A program made the translations under genes and the position numbers. Below, one piece after another: positions 1 through 6,211 of a stretch of DNA of 6,231 nucleotides; the stretch's first letter is position 1, and each line of letters starts with the position of its first letter. Source of the DNA: Akkermansiaceae bacterium UBA7890 (GTDB taxonomy: Bacteria > Verrucomicrobiota > Verrucomicrobiia > Verrucomicrobiales > Akkermansiaceae); NCBI GenBank assembly GCA_002501065.1, contig DLRK01000120.1, positions 1 through 6,231 on the forward strand, given 5' to 3'. The notes beneath the pieces are model-generated. The model was given only the letters and a program-made list of their open reading frames with translations, was not told where the DNA came from and did not search any database.

Positions 1-99
1 AATTCTCCAGCGGTTCCCCTGCTCTGGCTGTTGTTCGATGGTGGTGGGAAGACTGACCTCGTCCCGGGAGGCGATGGCCCGTATTTAGCCGGGATTTGA
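1..99 (+). other. Possible 3' end of an upstream gene (unrecognised)
   Basis: One + strand frame is open from the first base to a TGA at 97-99 and would encode about 32 residues. The fragment includes a DGGGKTDLV stretch that loosely resembles FG-GAP/VCBS repeats. It is too short to assign, and its third-position GC is lower than in the neighbouring genes. A - strand frame is open here as well. This may be a gene end or plain leader DNA ahead of the sulfatase. Confidence 0.18.
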
Positions 100-139
100 C
101 ATGGCCAGGGTCGGGGGCATCTGGAACGGTCCCCGTCTC

Positions 140-1669
140 ATGAATTTCCGCCTGCGAGCAGCCTTGTTCCTCTCGGTCCTTTCCTGGCTGCCCGGGGCCG
201 TTGGTGCTGTCGCCCGCCCTGCGGAGGCCCCGAACATCATCTTCATCATGGCGGATGACCTGGGTTACGGTGATCTCAGGTGCTACGGACAGAAGGTGAT
301 CCGGACTCCGCGTCTTGATCGCATGGCGGAGGAAGGGATCCGGTTCACCCAGTGTTACGCGGGGTCCACCGTTTGCGCTCCTTCGCGCAGTGTCCTCATG
401 ACCGGCAGGCACACCGGCCACACCACCGTGCGGGGCAACTTCGGGGTCGGCGGGGTGAAGGGCCTGGGCGGAGGGAAGGGACGAGTCCCCCTGCGGGCCG
501 GGGATGTCACGATCGCCGAGGTGCTCAAGGAGGCGGGCTACCTCACCGGGATGACCGGCAAGTGGGGACTGGGGGAACCGGATACCACCGGGCATCCCAA
601 CGCCCAGGGATTCGATAACTGGTTTGGCTTCCTCAACCAGCGACGCGCTCACAACCACTATGCAGGCTACCTCTGGCGCGGTCGCGAGAAGGTCGTTCTT
701 CCGGGCAATAACGGGGGGAGGGAAGAGCAATATACGCACGATCTCTTCACGGGATTCGCGCTCGACTTCGTGCGCCGGAACCAGGACCGCAGGTTCTTTC
801 TCTACCTTCCCTACTGCGTGCCCCACGCCAGCTACCAGTTCCCACCGGGAAACCATGGCTACCAAGGGCGGGGGTGGCAGAAAAACGAGATGTCGCACGC
901 CGCCATGGTCTCGCGGCTCGACCGTGATGTGGGGCGCCTGCTCGACCTGCTGGATGAACTCTCCCTCAGCGAGAAGACGGTGGTCTTCTTCTGCTCCGAC
1001 AACGGGGCGGCCGAGCGATGGGAGGGACGCTTTGACAGCTCGGGGCCCCTCCGGGGCCGCAAGCGGGACCTCGCCGAGGGAGGGTTGCGCGTGCCGATGA
1101 TCGCGCGCTGGAAAGGGACGATTCCGGCGGACCGGGTGAGCGAGGAGCCCTGGTGGTTTGCCGACGTGCTCCCGACCTTCGCCCACCTGGCCGGGGAGCG
1201 GGCCAGATGCCCTGAAGGCCTCGACGGAATTGACGTGTGGCCCGCCCTGGCGGGAGAGCAGCTTGCGCAAAGGGACCGGCACTTCTACTGGGAGTTCCAC
1301 GAGCGCGGATTCCAGCAGGCGGTGCGGTGGAGGAACTGGAAAGCGATCCGGGAAGGAACCGGCAAACCGCTGCGGCTTCATGACCTGGCTGCGGACCCGG
1401 GGGAAGCGGCCGATGTGGCGGGCGCTCATCCCGAGATGGTGGAAAAGATGCGGGAGTTGATGGAAGGCTCCCGCACGGAGTCGCGGGAATGGCCGATCAG
1501 GCGGCAGGCCCCCGCAGCCAGGACAAAAAAAGGCGCGGGAGTCTTCTCCCGCGCTTTTGAATACCGCCTCGCACGACGGCCGTCAGGAACGGCCCCGGTC
1601 CGGGGCCGCCATGGGCTTACACCTTCGCTGCGTCGGGGACTTCAAAGCCCTTGTTATTGGGATCCTTGA
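140..1669 (+). CDS. Secreted family S1 (formylglycine-dependent) sulfatase
   Basis: Hydrolyses sulfate esters, probably on a sulfated glycan in the periplasm or outside the cell; the substrate cannot be read from the sequence. From Met at 140, residues 1-25 form a signal peptide (MNFRLR, then a hydrophobic core ending VGAVA). The metal-binding Asp pair is D39-D40. The sulfatase signature CAPSR starts at C79, the residue converted to formylglycine. The second signature GKWGLG is at 140-145. Other family landmarks are H229 in VPHA, D287-N288 in SDNGA and K308 in RGRKRD. An alternative start at 101 adds 13 residues and has a TAG-type upstream motif; 140 is preferred because it gives a compact signal peptide. 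Neither start has a good Shine-Dalgarno. The recognisable domain ends near W451. The remaining 58 or so residues run through a terminator hairpin and overlap the convergent oxidoreductase gene by 53 bp, so the tail looks like read-through of non-coding DNA. A maturase must be encoded elsewhere. Confidence 0.94.
   Translation: MNFRLRAALFLSVLSWLPGAVGAVARPAEAPNIIFIMADDLGYGDLRCYGQKVIRTPRLDRMAEEGIRFTQCYAGSTVCAPSRSVLMTGRHTGHTTVRGNFGVGGVKGLGGGKGRVPLRAGDVTIAEVLKEAGYLTGMTGKWGLGEPDTTGHPNAQGFDNWFGFLNQRRAHNHYAGYLWRGREKVVLPGNNGGREEQYTHDLFTGFALDFVRRNQDRRFFLYLPYCVPHASYQFPPGNHGYQGRGWQKNEMSHAAMVSRLDRDVGRLLDLLDELSLSEKTVVFFCSDNGAAERWEGRFDSSGPLRGRKRDLAEGGLRVPMIARWKGTIPADRVSEEPWWFADVLPTFAHLAGERARCPEGLDGIDVWPALAGEQLAQRDRHFYWEFHERGFQQAVRWRNWKAIREGTGKPLRLHDLAADPGEAADVAGAHPEMVEKMRELMEGSRTESREWPIRRQAPAARTKKGAGVFSRAFEYRLARRPSGTAPVRGRHGLTPSLRRGLQSPCYWDP
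1525..1558. terminator. Intrinsic terminator at the convergent junction, usable in both directions
   Basis: A perfect 9-bp GC-rich stem (1533-1541 pairing with 1546-1554) closes a TCTT tetraloop. It is flanked by A7 (1525-1531) on the left and T4 (1555-1558) on the right. On the - strand this gives a hairpin followed by seven T, a textbook rho-independent terminator about 60 bases past the oxidoreductase stop. On the + strand it has a shorter T4 tail and could also stop sulfatase transcription, although it lies inside the sulfatase reading frame. Confidence 0.87.
1575..1608. repeat. Two palindromes between the oxidoreductase stop and its terminator
   Basis: Positions 1575-1584 are a perfect 10-bp palindrome (GACGGCCGTC). 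Positions 1590-1608 are a 19-bp palindrome with a single central T (arms CGGCCCCGG and CCGGGGCCG), able to fold as an 8-bp stem with a 3-base loop. The second starts 8 bases after the oxidoreductase stop codon on the - strand. Neither has its own T tract, so they are more likely 3' UTR mRNA-stabilising or pausing hairpins than terminators. Confidence 0.55.
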
Positions 1670-3071
1670 GGAGAGCGTTGGCTTTGGCCGCGTGTTCCCC
1701 GGTGTGTTGCTCGGTCTTCGGGTCAAAGGTGAGCCAGGGGCCGACGATGTAGTTCTCCTTGTCGACGGGGACCTTGCAACCCTGCTCCATGATATCGTGG
1801 AGGGTGCCGAAGTGTTCCGCGGCGTCCTTGTTATCGCCGAAGCGACCGGCCTTCTTGTTGAAGGGGACCTTCTTGCCGAGGCGGTAGGAATTGTTCATGA
1901 GGTGGCCCAGGACGCACCCATAGTGGGCGTCGTGCACGTCCCCGTTCGCCATCCTGGGATCGCTGGCGCGGCAGGCAGCCACGAAACTGGCCCAGTTGCC
2001 ACCCGGGGTGACCTTGCCGCCCTTGACCTTGATTTTCTCACCCTTGTCGCTGCCGGGCTTGAAGTAGTGCGGGTTGGTGTCGGACATGATGCGGCCACCG
2101 TCCTCAAAGTAATACTCGTTCTTCACCTGGCGCTGGTAGCCGTTGTAGTTGACGTTGCGCACGTTGAAGAAGCAATACTGTCCATTGGGATACTGGGCGA
2201 GTCCGAACATGCTGTTGGGAGTCTCGCCCTGGTCCTTCCACTGGAACCGTCCACCGATGGCCATGGCCCGGACGGGATGGGTCTGGTCGTTGTCAATGGC
2301 CCAGCGGGCGACGTCGAGCTGGTGGGTGCCCTGGTTGTTGAGATCCCCATTGCCCGTCTTCCAGAACCAGTGCCAGTTGTAGTGAACGAAGTTGGCGTGG
2401 AATTGATCGATGACAGCGGGTCCCTTCCAGAGATCCCAGTCGAGGTTCTCCGGCGGGGAAGACGCCCCCTTGTTGCCGATGCCGCCGCGTGGCTTGCAGC
2501 AGTAGCCGTAGGCGATCTTGAGCTTGCCCCAGGTGCCTTCCTTGATCATTTCGTGCAGGCCTGCGATGTTGCCATCGCTGCGACGCTGGGTGCCGTGTTG
2601 GATGACGACGCCGTATTTCTTCTGGGCCGCCACCGCGACGCGCCCTTCCTCGACATCGTGGCTCATGGGCTTCTCGACGTAGACATGCTTGCCCGCCTGA
2701 GCTCCCCAGATGGTCATGAGGGAGTGCCAGTGGTTGGGAGCGGCCACCGAGATGGCATCCACCTCGGGGTCTTCAAGGGCTTCCCGAATGTCGGCCACGG
2801 CCTTGCAGTTCTTGTGTCCCTTGCCTTGAACATCCTTGAGGCGGCGGCCACGGACATTGGCATCAGGATCCGCTACGTAGGCAATCTCGACACCCTTGAT
2901 GCCGCCGAAGCCCCCGATGTGCGAGCCCCCGCGACCGTTCAATCCGGCCACGGCGATCCGGAGCCGGTCGTTGGCTCCCTTGACTTGTGCTGAAGATTTC
3001 GTGCCGATGATCAGGGGGGCAGCCCCGGCGGCGGTTTGTGCCATAAAACGGCGTCTGTTTGATGAGCTCAT
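1617..3071 (-). CDS. Tat-exported Gfo/Idh/MocA family oxidoreductase
   Basis: Predicted NAD(P)-dependent oxidoreductase acting on a sugar or polyol; the exact substrate is unknown. The 484-residue product opens with a Tat signal: twin Arg R6-R7 with F9-M10, then an alanine-rich hydrophobic stretch to about residue 28. The Rossmann fold begins at about 37, with the glycine-rich loop AGLNGRGG (42-49) and an acidic strand end at D68. The family EKP motif is at 133-135, with catalytic-type K134. The C-terminal domain contains GDLNNQGTHQLD (242-253), including H250, matching the family's active-site His region. The start at 3071 is supported by the Tat motif directly after it; no Shine-Dalgarno is visible. 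The gene is monocistronic here, divergent from the esterase genes, and ends in a strong terminator. Tat export implies folding with bound cofactor before export, as known for Zymomonas glucose-fructose oxidoreductase. Confidence 0.95.
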   Translation of the reverse strand: MSSSNRRRFMAQTAAGAAPLIIGTKSSAQVKGANDRLRIAVAGLNGRGGSHIGGFGGIKGVEIAYVADPDANVRGRRLKDVQGKGHKNCKAVADIREALEDPEVDAISVAAPNHWHSLMTIWGAQAGKHVYVEKPMSHDVEEGRVAVAAQKKYGVVIQHGTQRRSDGNIAGLHEMIKEGTWGKLKIAYGYCCKPRGGIGNKGASSPPENLDWDLWKGPAVIDQFHANFVHYNWHWFWKTGNGDLNNQGTHQLDVARWAIDNDQTHPVRAMAIGGRFQWKDQGETPNSMFGLAQYPNGQYCFFNVRNVNYNGYQRQVKNEYYFEDGGRIMSDTNPHYFKPGSDKGEKIKVKGGKVTPGGNWASFVAACRASDPRMANGDVHDAHYGCVLGHLMNNSYRLGKKVPFNKKAGRFGDNKDAAEHFGTLHDIMEQGCKVPVDKENYIVGPWLTFDPKTEQHTGEHAAKANALLKDPNNKGFEVPDAAKV

Positions 3072-3198
3072 ATCGGGTTAAGGCTAGCGTAATAAAAACG
3101 AGGGGTGCAGCTCAAAAATATCGAGATTAATCCTTTGGTTGTCCGAATTAGAAGCGTTTTGTGATTGAGAGCGGGGTCGACGAGCGTAGGCGGAGGCG
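3072..3198. promoter_or_regulatory. Divergent intergenic region with candidate promoters
   Basis: This 127-bp gap between head-to-head genes is visibly more AT-rich than its surroundings, especially 3090-3160, and must carry promoters for both sides. For the + strand esterase, TTGAGA (3165-3170, five of six to the -35 consensus), a 16-base spacer and TAGGCG (3187-3192) end 6 bases before the ATG. For the - strand oxidoreductase, TAGCCT (3086-3081) ends 9 bases before its ATG but has no convincing -35. No clear operator repeat was found. The region itself is well supported as regulatory; the individual boxes are weak. Confidence 0.5.
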
Positions 3199-4767
3199 AT
3201 GAGATTGCCCACTGCGCTTCTGATTTCCGCCGTTCTGTGCCTGAAGGTGCCCGCGGTTTCAGGGATCGAACTGCCTACCATGTTCGGCCGCCACGCGGTA
3301 TTGCAGCGGGAGGAGGCAGTGCCTGTGTGGGGCTGGGGCAAGGCCGGGGAGGAGGTTAACGTGACCTTTGCGGGGCAGTCAAAGCGGACGACGGCGGACG
3401 ACAAGGGAAACTGGCGGGTGGAACTCGATGCTCTCAAGGCCAGTGCCAGCGGCCAGGTCCTTGAGGTGACGGGAACGGAAAGCGGCCGCCTGAGAGTTCC
3501 TGATCTGCTGGTGGGGGAGGTGTGGATGGCCTCGGGGCAGTCCAACATGCAGTGGGCGCTTTCATCCACCGAGCGGGCCAAGCAGGATCTTCCCAGGGCG
3601 GACCATCCCGCCATCCGAATGTTCCTGACGGATCTGGTGACGGCGGCCAGTCCACAGCGGCGGGTGGGAGGGGAGTGGAACGTAACCACCCCGCAGAACG
3701 CCGGCAAGTTTTCGGCGGTGGGATACTACTTTGCCCTGAAGCTGCATGCTGAGGCAGGAGTTCCAGTAGGGATTATCCGCACGGCGTGGGGTGGCAAGCC
3801 ATCGGAGGCTTTCACGAGCCGGGAAACGTTGATGAGCAAGCCGGAAGGGCGCGCCCTCCTCCAAAAGCTGGATGCCGAGACGAAGCGCTTTGATCTGGGT
3901 CGGGCCGAGGCGCAGTATGAAGAAAAACTGGAGGCCTGGGAGAAGGGCCGGAAGGCCAACCGGGCGGAAAAGGATCCCAAGAAGAGGAAGAAGCTCCCTC
4001 GCAAGCCCCAGAAGCCCAGTCCCCCGGCCCTGAGCCCGAACCGCTCGGGAGCCATTTACAACGGAATGATTCATCCCTGGGTGGGTTATGCCATGAAAGG
4101 AGCAATCTGGTACCAGGGGGAATCCAATGCAGCTCGCGCCAAGGAGTATGAAACGATCTTTCCCCTTCTCATTCAGGACTGGCGCAAGCAGTGGAAGGGG
4201 GAGCTGCCATTCTATTTCGTGCAACTGGCCAATTTCCGGATGCCGAGCGGCAAGCCCGGGCAGGCGAGTTCGTGGGCGGAGCTGCAGAATGCGCAGCGGC
4301 TCGCGTTGCGGTTGCCCAGAACCGGGATGGCCGTGATCAACGATATTGGAGCGGCCGGGGACATCCACCCCCGCAACAAGAAAGATGTCGGCGAACGCCT
4401 GGCGCGTTGGGCTCTTGCCAACGAGTATGGCCATACGGACGTGGTGGTCAGTGGGCCCCTATACCGGGATTTCAAGATCGACGGGAGCAAGGTTCGGATC
4501 TCCTTCGAGTATGCAGAAGGTCTGAAGACCTTTGATGGCGGGGAGCCGGGACGCTTCGAAATCGCGGGCAAGGACCAGGTGTGGCACTGGGGCAAGGCCG
4601 TGATTGAGGACGAGGCGGTGCTGGTCTCCAGCGAGGAGGTTCCTGAGCCGGTGGCGGTTCGTTACGCCTGGGCTTCGAACCCGAAGGGAGCCAACCTGGT
4701 CAATGCGGCGGGGCTGCCCGCCTCCCTCTTCCGCACCGACAGCTGGGCCCTTTCCACCGAGCGGTAG
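3199..4767 (+). CDS. Sialate O-acetylesterase-type (SASA domain) secreted esterase
   Basis: Predicted SGNH-type carbohydrate esterase that removes acetyl groups from glycans. Family members are annotated as sialate O-acetylesterases, but in polysaccharide-degrading bacteria the substrate may be an acetylated plant or algal glycan. The 522-residue product has a signal peptide (residues 1-22), an N-terminal beta-rich domain (about 24-100) and the SASA hydrolase domain. The nucleophile block is SGQSNMQW with S115. TAWGGKPSEAF (195-205) and WYQGESN (304-310) are family blocks. The catalytic Asp/His pair is D388 and H390 in DIHPRNK. A charged Lys/Pro-rich insertion lies at about 235-278, between conserved blocks. 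The start at 3199 is set by the signal peptide; a GGAGG at 3192-3196 lies only 2 bases from the ATG, too close for a normal ribosome site. It is followed by the CE15 gene on the same strand after 122 bp. Confidence 0.94.
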   Translation: MRLPTALLISAVLCLKVPAVSGIELPTMFGRHAVLQREEAVPVWGWGKAGEEVNVTFAGQSKRTTADDKGNWRVELDALKASASGQVLEVTGTESGRLRVPDLLVGEVWMASGQSNMQWALSSTERAKQDLPRADHPAIRMFLTDLVTAASPQRRVGGEWNVTTPQNAGKFSAVGYYFALKLHAEAGVPVGIIRTAWGGKPSEAFTSRETLMSKPEGRALLQKLDAETKRFDLGRAEAQYEEKLEAWEKGRKANRAEKDPKKRKKLPRKPQKPSPPALSPNRSGAIYNGMIHPWVGYAMKGAIWYQGESNAARAKEYETIFPLLIQDWRKQWKGELPFYFVQLANFRMPSGKPGQASSWAELQNAQRLALRLPRTGMAVINDIGAAGDIHPRNKKDVGERLARWALANEYGHTDVVVSGPLYRDFKIDGSKVRISFEYAEGLKTFDGGEPGRFEIAGKDQVWHWGKAVIEDEAVLVSSEEVPEPVAVRYAWASNPKGANLVNAAGLPASLFRTDSWALSTER

Positions 4768-4889
4768 CGGCCTTCGAGGGGCCTTGCGCCAGTTCACCGG
4801 GATCAGGATCCGGGGGAGGCCGTTCCTGCGGAGAGGTGACGGGCAGATCCTGCTTGCCCCCGGATCCGGGGCCGCGCTAGCGTGCCAGT
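4768..4889 (+). promoter_or_regulatory. Esterase-to-CE15 gap with inverted repeat and candidate promoter
   Basis: The 122-bp gap contains a perfect 11-bp inverted repeat: GGATCCGGGGG at 4806-4816 and CCCCCGGATCC at 4857-4867, separated by 40 bases. The second arm overlaps a candidate promoter: TTGCCC (4854-4859, four of six to -35), an 18-base spacer and TAGCGT (4878-4883), ending 6 bases before the CE15 ATG. This would give a transcript starting at or next to the start codon. No T tract follows, so the repeat is not an intrinsic terminator; an operator or a long-loop RNA hairpin is possible. The gene has no Shine-Dalgarno. Confidence 0.35.
4806..4867. repeat. Perfect 11-bp inverted repeat, 40-base spacer
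   Basis: The arms at 4806-4816 and 4857-4867 are exact reverse complements. Because GGATCC is itself palindromic, the pair also reads as a 10-base direct repeat, GGATCCGGGG (4806-4815 and 4862-4871). The spacer holds a smaller potential hairpin (4841-4845 with 4855-4859) that overlaps the right arm, so the two folds would compete. Confidence 0.6.
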
Positions 4890-6173
4890 ATGCAACTTGC
4901 TCGTTTCACCCTGCTTGCAACTGTGTTCGCCGGGCTGGGAGGGGTAGCCGAGGGAAAGAAATTAGTGGCCAACTATGACGAGGGCAAGGTGCCCGGTTTC
5001 AAGCTCCCGGATCCGCTCGCCCTGCCGGGGGGCGGCAGGATCAGGTCAGCCGGGGAGTGGGAAGAGGAGGGTCGTCCGGCCACCTTCAAACTCATCGAGG
5101 AGCAGATGTACGGGCGCATGCCGGTCGGCAAACCGGCGGGGTTCAAGGTGGTCCTCGACAAGGAAGTTCCCGATGCGGTCGGGGGGAAAGCCATTCGCCG
5201 CGAGTACCTGGTGAGTTTCGTCGAGAGCGGGGGACCGGTGGTGCGGATGCTTCTCTATCTGCCCAGGAATGCCAAGGGCCCGGTGCCCGGCTTCCTCGGG
5301 CTGAACTTTCGTGGCAACCAGTGCGTCGAAAAGGACCCGCGCATCACCCCGGAACTGGGTTATGTGATTGGGTCCCGGAAGGGGGAAGACCGCCGGGCGC
5401 AGGCAGAGGACTTGCGCGGGAGCGCGGCGGGCCGCTGGCCGGTTGGCATGATTCTGGATGCGGGCTTCGCGGTGGCCACCGCCTGTTGTGGCAATATCGA
5501 TCCCGACTTTCACGATGGCTGGAAAAACGGGGTGCATCCGCTCTTCACCAAGGGAGAGCCCAAGCCTGATGAATGGGGAACAGTCTCGGCCTGGGCCTGG
5601 GGGTTGAGCCGTCTTCTGGATGCGCTGGAGGAGATTGAGGAGGTTGAGGCAAAACAGGTTGCGGTGATCGGGCACTCGCGACTGGGCAAGACCTCGCTCT
5701 GGGCGGGCGCGACGGACCAGCGCTTCAAGGTGGTGATTTCCAACAATTCCGGTTGCGGAGGGGCGGCCCTGAGCAAACGGGCCTATGGCGAGACAGTAGG
5801 CCGCATCAACCGGTCCTTCCCCCACTGGTTCAACGGCAACTTCAAGAAGTACAATGAAAATGAAAAGGCTCTGCCCTTTGACCAGCATCAGCTGATTGCC
5901 CTCATCGCTCCCCGGGCGGTGTATGTGGCCAGTGCCACCGAGGATCGCTGGGCCGATCCCAGGGGCGAATTTCTCAGCGTGCTTCACGCTCAGCCGGTTT
6001 ACGATCTTTACCACCAGTCTTCCCTCGGAGTCACCAGTCACCCCGCTCCGGGCCGGAGCGTCGGAACGGTGACGGGGTATCACCTCCGGGCCGGCAAACA
6101 CGACGTGACTCCCGGGGACTGGAAACATTACCTGGCCTTCGCAGGCCGGAACTTGAAGAAAGCCCCGGAGTAG
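4890..6173 (+). CDS. Secreted carbohydrate esterase family 15 glucuronoyl esterase
   Basis: Predicted serine alpha/beta-hydrolase that cleaves esters of (4-O-methyl)-D-glucuronic acid, such as lignin-carbohydrate ester bonds on glucuronoxylan; other uronate esters are possible. The 427-residue product has a short signal peptide (about 1-22). Family blocks in order are LGLNFRGN (136-143, oxyanion side), CCGNIDPDF (199-207), the nucleophile elbow GHSRLGK (261-267) with S263, SNNSGCGGAALS (284-295), ATEDRWADPRGEF (349-361) and GKHDVTPGDW (402-411) with catalytic H404. Asn286 occupies the position where fungal and many bacterial members carry the catalytic Glu (23 residues after Ser), so D352 (or E351) is the likely acid. 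Length fits bacterial single-domain members, with no carbohydrate-binding module. It probably works with the upstream esterase. Such genes are often mis-annotated as acetylxylan esterase or plain alpha/beta hydrolase. Confidence 0.92.
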   Translation: MQLARFTLLATVFAGLGGVAEGKKLVANYDEGKVPGFKLPDPLALPGGGRIRSAGEWEEEGRPATFKLIEEQMYGRMPVGKPAGFKVVLDKEVPDAVGGKAIRREYLVSFVESGGPVVRMLLYLPRNAKGPVPGFLGLNFRGNQCVEKDPRITPELGYVIGSRKGEDRRAQAEDLRGSAAGRWPVGMILDAGFAVATACCGNIDPDFHDGWKNGVHPLFTKGEPKPDEWGTVSAWAWGLSRLLDALEEIEEVEAKQVAVIGHSRLGKTSLWAGATDQRFKVVISNNSGCGGAALSKRAYGETVGRINRSFPHWFNGNFKKYNENEKALPFDQHQLIALIAPRAVYVASATEDRWADPRGEFLSVLHAQPVYDLYHQSSLGVTSHPAPGRSVGTVTGYHLRAGKHDVTPGDWKHYLAFAGRNLKKAPE

Positions 6174-6211
6174 GCGGTTTGCCTGTCATCGAACTCTCTG
6201 CCATAAAGCCC

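Noticed and set aside
96..101. Exact TTGACA as a -35 box for the sulfatase
   Set aside because: No -10-like hexamer is found 16-18 bases downstream (around 118-125 reads CATCTGGA), so the match is probably chance.
1557..2993. Long 478-codon + strand open frame antisense to the oxidoreductase
   Set aside because: It mirrors the GC-rich third positions of the real gene, giving a Val/Leu-rich product with no motif. The - strand protein has a Tat signal, Rossmann loop and EKP motif over its full length.
3089..3115. - strand promoter TTGAGC with TATTAC for the oxidoreductase
   Set aside because: The hexamers match moderately but the spacer is only 15 bases, shorter than usual; not strong enough to list separately.
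3084..3707. 207-codon - strand frame across the divergent region and esterase 5' end
   Set aside because: It crosses the AT-rich promoter region and the esterase signal peptide and N-terminal domain; the product has no recognisable features.
3562..4434. 290-codon - strand open frame antisense to the SASA-type esterase
   Set aside because: No motif or signal; lies wholly inside a convincing gene and begins and ends at no sensible boundary.
5046..6128. 360-codon - strand open frame antisense to the CE15 gene
   Set aside because: No recognisable domain; it is a shadow of the GC-rich CE15 frame, which has every expected family block.
6174..6211. Terminator after the CE15 gene
   Set aside because: No stable GC-rich stem with a T tract is present before the window ends.
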